Source: Mycobacterium noviomagense (GTDB lineage Bacteria > Actinomycetota > Actinomycetes > Mycobacteriales > Mycobacteriaceae). From it: a stretch of DNA of 64,000 nt. This document shows positions 62,259 to 64,000 of this stretch, one piece after another. The stretch lies in contig NZ_AP022583.1 of assembly GCF_010731635.1 (NCBI RefSeq), forward strand, positions 1 to 64,000, in the 5' to 3' direction. The number at the start of each line of letters is the position of its first letter. Within the stretch, counting starts at the first letter, position 1. The notes under the pieces are model-generated. The model was not told the DNA's origin and did not search any database. It worked only from the letters and a program-made list of their open reading frames with translations. The position numbers were made by a program, and so were the translations under genes.

Positions 62259-63101
62259 CTACGCGCCTAACATCAGTTCCGCTGCCAGTGCGGCGCCGCA
62301 CACAGCGGATGCGATCGAAAGCGCCACCCAGTCAGCCCGTTTCGGACGCGACGGTGCCGCTGAAATCTGCCCGATACCGCCGCGGGCTGTGATCGCATCA
62401 CCCATCTCGTCGGCGCGGCGCAACGTGACCGCGATCGCCGTGGCGGTCAGGTCGATCAGCTCCAACGCACGGCGTCTGCGCCGTGCCCTGCGACTGCGTG
62501 GAATCTGCTGAGGCCGCAGTCGACGCGCGGCGTACAGCACCCGGAACTCGTCGACCAGCATCGGGAAAGCCCGCAGCGCGAGCGCCAATGCGACTGCCCA
62601 CTCGTCGACCGGGATCCGCAGCAGCCGCAGCGGGGTTCCCAATGTTGCGACTGCGGGGGCGATTTCGCCGATATTGGTGGTCCACGACACCATAGCGCCC
62701 AAGCCGAGCAACACGATCGACAACGCGGTGATCCGAAGGAAGTTCAGCAGGCCGCCAAGCCCGAGCGAAATGGTGCCCACATGGATCAGCGGGCTGCCGC
62801 CGGCCAGTGCGGCGGTGATACCGCCGAAGGCGATCAGGATCCACAGCCACAGCGGCACCGATGGCAGCACGCCGCGCGGGATGTTGGCAATCCGGGCCGC
62901 CGCCAACACCATCGCAGCCACCAAACCGATCGACACCCATCCCGGGTAGAACGTCAGCAGCACCGAAATACCGAACACCACAATGAGCTTCGTGCCGGCC
63001 CACAGTTCATGGATCGGTGAGGTCCCCGGCACCGGCCGCAGCAGCACAACCGGCCGACCGGGTCGGCGGGTGGGGCGACGAGCTGACGCGGGCGCGGTCA
63101 C
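62259..63101 (-). CDS. Energy-coupling-factor transporter membrane protein EcfT (Rv2325c-like)
   Basis: The 280-residue membrane subunit of an ECF-type vitamin or metal importer, with about six spans. The coupling-helix signature is [13 protein letters not shown] near the C-terminus, after an arginine-rich loop ([13 protein letters not shown]). Its GTG start overlaps the stop of the ATPase gene. It faces uspC tail to tail, 13 bp apart. In M. tuberculosis several arginine-metabolism genes lie between uspC and this pair, as I recall. Here they are absent. Confidence 0.88.
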   Translation of the reverse strand: MTAPASARRPTRRPGRPVVLLRPVPGTSPIHELWAGTKLIVVFGISVLLTFYPGWVSIGLVAAMVLAAARIANIPRGVLPSVPLWLWILIAFGGITAALAGGSPLIHVGTISLGLGGLLNFLRITALSIVLLGLGAMVSWTTNIGEIAPAVATLGTPLRLLRIPVDEWAVALALALRAFPMLVDEFRVLYAARRLRPQQIPRSRRARRRRRALELIDLTATAIAVTLRRADEMGDAITARGGIGQISAAPSRPKRADWVALSIASAVCGAALAAELMLGA

Positions 63102-64000
63102 GACATACCTCCCGCGGCAGTCGACGCCGGTTCCAGCACACCGTCACGCAGATGCAAGGTGCGCGGACACAACTCCTCGAGCCCGGTGAAGTCATGCGAA
63201 ATGACGACTAAGGTCAAGTCCCGCTCGCGGCGCAGGTCCACCAGCAGCCGCAGCAGGCCCCGCTGGGTGGCGGCGTCCAAGCCGGCCAGCGGCTCGTCGA
63301 GGATCAACGCCCTCGGCGACCTCGCCAGCAGCCCGGCCAGCACCAGTCGGCGCATCTGACCGCCGCTGAGCTGGTCGATGCGCCGCTTCGCCAGCGAGGC
63401 GTCCAATCCGACAGCGCCCAACGCGGCGATCACCCGGTCGTGGTCGCGGGGCGAAAACCCTGCTGCCGACGCCACTTCCAGGTCGACATGGCTGCGCATC
63501 AACTGCAGGCGTGCCGCTTGAAACGACAACGCCACCGCGCCCACTTGCTCGTGGGTAGGGCGCCCGTCGAGCAGACATGTGCCGGTCGTGGGCACCGTCA
63601 GCCCGGCCATGATCCAGGCCAGCGTGGACTTGCCCGAGCCGTTGCCGCCGTGGATCAACACGCCGTCACCTTGGTGCACGACAAAGGTGACGTCGCGCAG
63701 CGCGGTTTTGGCCCACGGTGTGCCGCTGCTGTATTCGTGGCCGACGCCGGTCACTTCGAGCACCGGTGCGCCAGCTTGATCACCGGCGGGGATGGCTGGC
63801 ACCGGCGCCGCCGTCGTCTCCACCATCTCGGTGTTGTCCCGGGTATTGCTGAGGTTGATCACCCGGCCGGCGGACTGGGCCTCGTTGCCGTAGTGCGTGA
63901 TGTGCACCAGTGCCGTGCGGTGTCGTTTGGTCAGTCCAGACAGAATCCGAAGCAGGGTGTCGCGGCCTTGTTGGTCGACCATGCTGGTGACCTCGTCGGC
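63098..64000 (-). CDS. ECF/ABC transporter ATPase, 5' end beyond the window (Rv2326c-like)
   Basis: The C-terminal part of a tandem ABC ATPase. The complete second cassette shows Walker [10 protein letters not shown], signature [13 protein letters not shown], Walker [10 protein letters not shown]-loop LAGLD and switch histidine in VISHD. Before it, the frame stays open to the window edge and reads [16 protein letters not shown], the Walker B/D-loop end of a first cassette. So the gene is a fused double ATPase, as in M. tuberculosis Rv2326c. It is coupled to the EcfT gene by overlap. The transported substrate is unknown. Confidence 0.88.
   Translation of the reverse strand, partial: ADEVTSMVDQQGRDTLLRILSGLTKRHRTALVHITHYGNEAQSAGRVINLSNTRDNTEMVETTAAPVPAIPAGDQAGAPVLEVTGVGHEYSSGTPWAKTALRDVTFVVHQGDGVLIHGGNGSGKSTLAWIMAGLTVPTTGTCLLDGRPTHEQVGAVALSFQAARLQLMRSHVDLEVASAAGFSPRDHDRVIAALGAVGLDASLAKRRIDQLSGGQMRRLVLAGLLARSPRALILDEPLAGLDAATQRGLLRLLVDLRRERDLTLVVISHDFTGLEELCPRTLHLRDGVLEPASTAAGGMS

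Overview
The window is high-GC actinobacterial DNA and is almost certainly from a Mycobacterium, probably a slow-growing non-tuberculous species. The evidence is an RND/MmpL transporter, a KmtR-type metal sensor, the uspABC sugar-transporter operon beside a TldD/PmbA pair, an energy-coupling-factor transporter, and an aldo/keto reductase that reads like M. tuberculosis Rv2298. Gene order at the two ends follows the M. tuberculosis Rv2298 to Rv2326c neighbourhood as I remember it. The accessory material lies in between. All M. tuberculosis gene names here are from memory, not from a search.

Layout. (1) 1-3317: four small genes (SRPBCC protein, DUF2652-like protein, short-chain dehydrogenase, aldo/keto reductase), each broken by one or more frameshifts. 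(2) 3346-4608: an intact cytochrome P450 whose stop codon directly abuts the stop of the convergent synthetase locus. (3) 4609-42015, minus strand: a ten-module non-ribosomal peptide synthetase (NRPS) of about 37.4 kb. It has an unusual first condensation domain, epimerisation domains in modules 3, 7 and 9 with matching D-type condensation domains in modules 4, 8 and 10, a terminal thioesterase, and then a PLP aminotransferase fused in frame. A 1.73-kb adenylation-carrier segment occurs twice, almost identical, in modules 7 and 8. The reading frame is broken at several short indels, either sequencing error or early decay. (4) 42016-44291: a long upstream region with a tandem 24-bp repeat, a peptidase S51-like gene, a tRNA with anticodon CAU, and remnants of a tyrosine integrase and an IS256-type transposase. 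(5) 44288-50433: a KmtR-like sensor with a CDF metal exporter, a hemerythrin-like protein, an amino-acid permease with a DoxX protein, and a PadR regulator. Four copies of one operator-like motif (CGATATCGG-N3-SCGA) suggest a small regulon. (6) 50539-55425: a TetR regulator, the collapsed remains of an MFS pump and an alpha/beta hydrolase, and an intact MmpL-family RND transporter. A 15-bp inverted repeat (GCTAC-N5-GTASC) lies before the TetR gene, the MFS remnant and the MmpL gene. (7) 55808-64000: a small unknown gene, the TldD/PmbA pair, divergent uspABC, and an ECF transporter running off the window.

Best candidate for an undescribed system: the ten-module NRPS. I predict an N-acylated decapeptide with D-residues at positions 3, 7 and 9 and an aromatic-type binding-pocket code in four positions. 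The fused aminotransferase, and perhaps the abutting P450 and the MmpL pump, could contribute to tailoring or export. No MbtH-like protein, fatty-acyl-AMP ligase or polyketide synthase is visible in the window, so the acyl donor and any MbtH partner would have to be encoded elsewhere.
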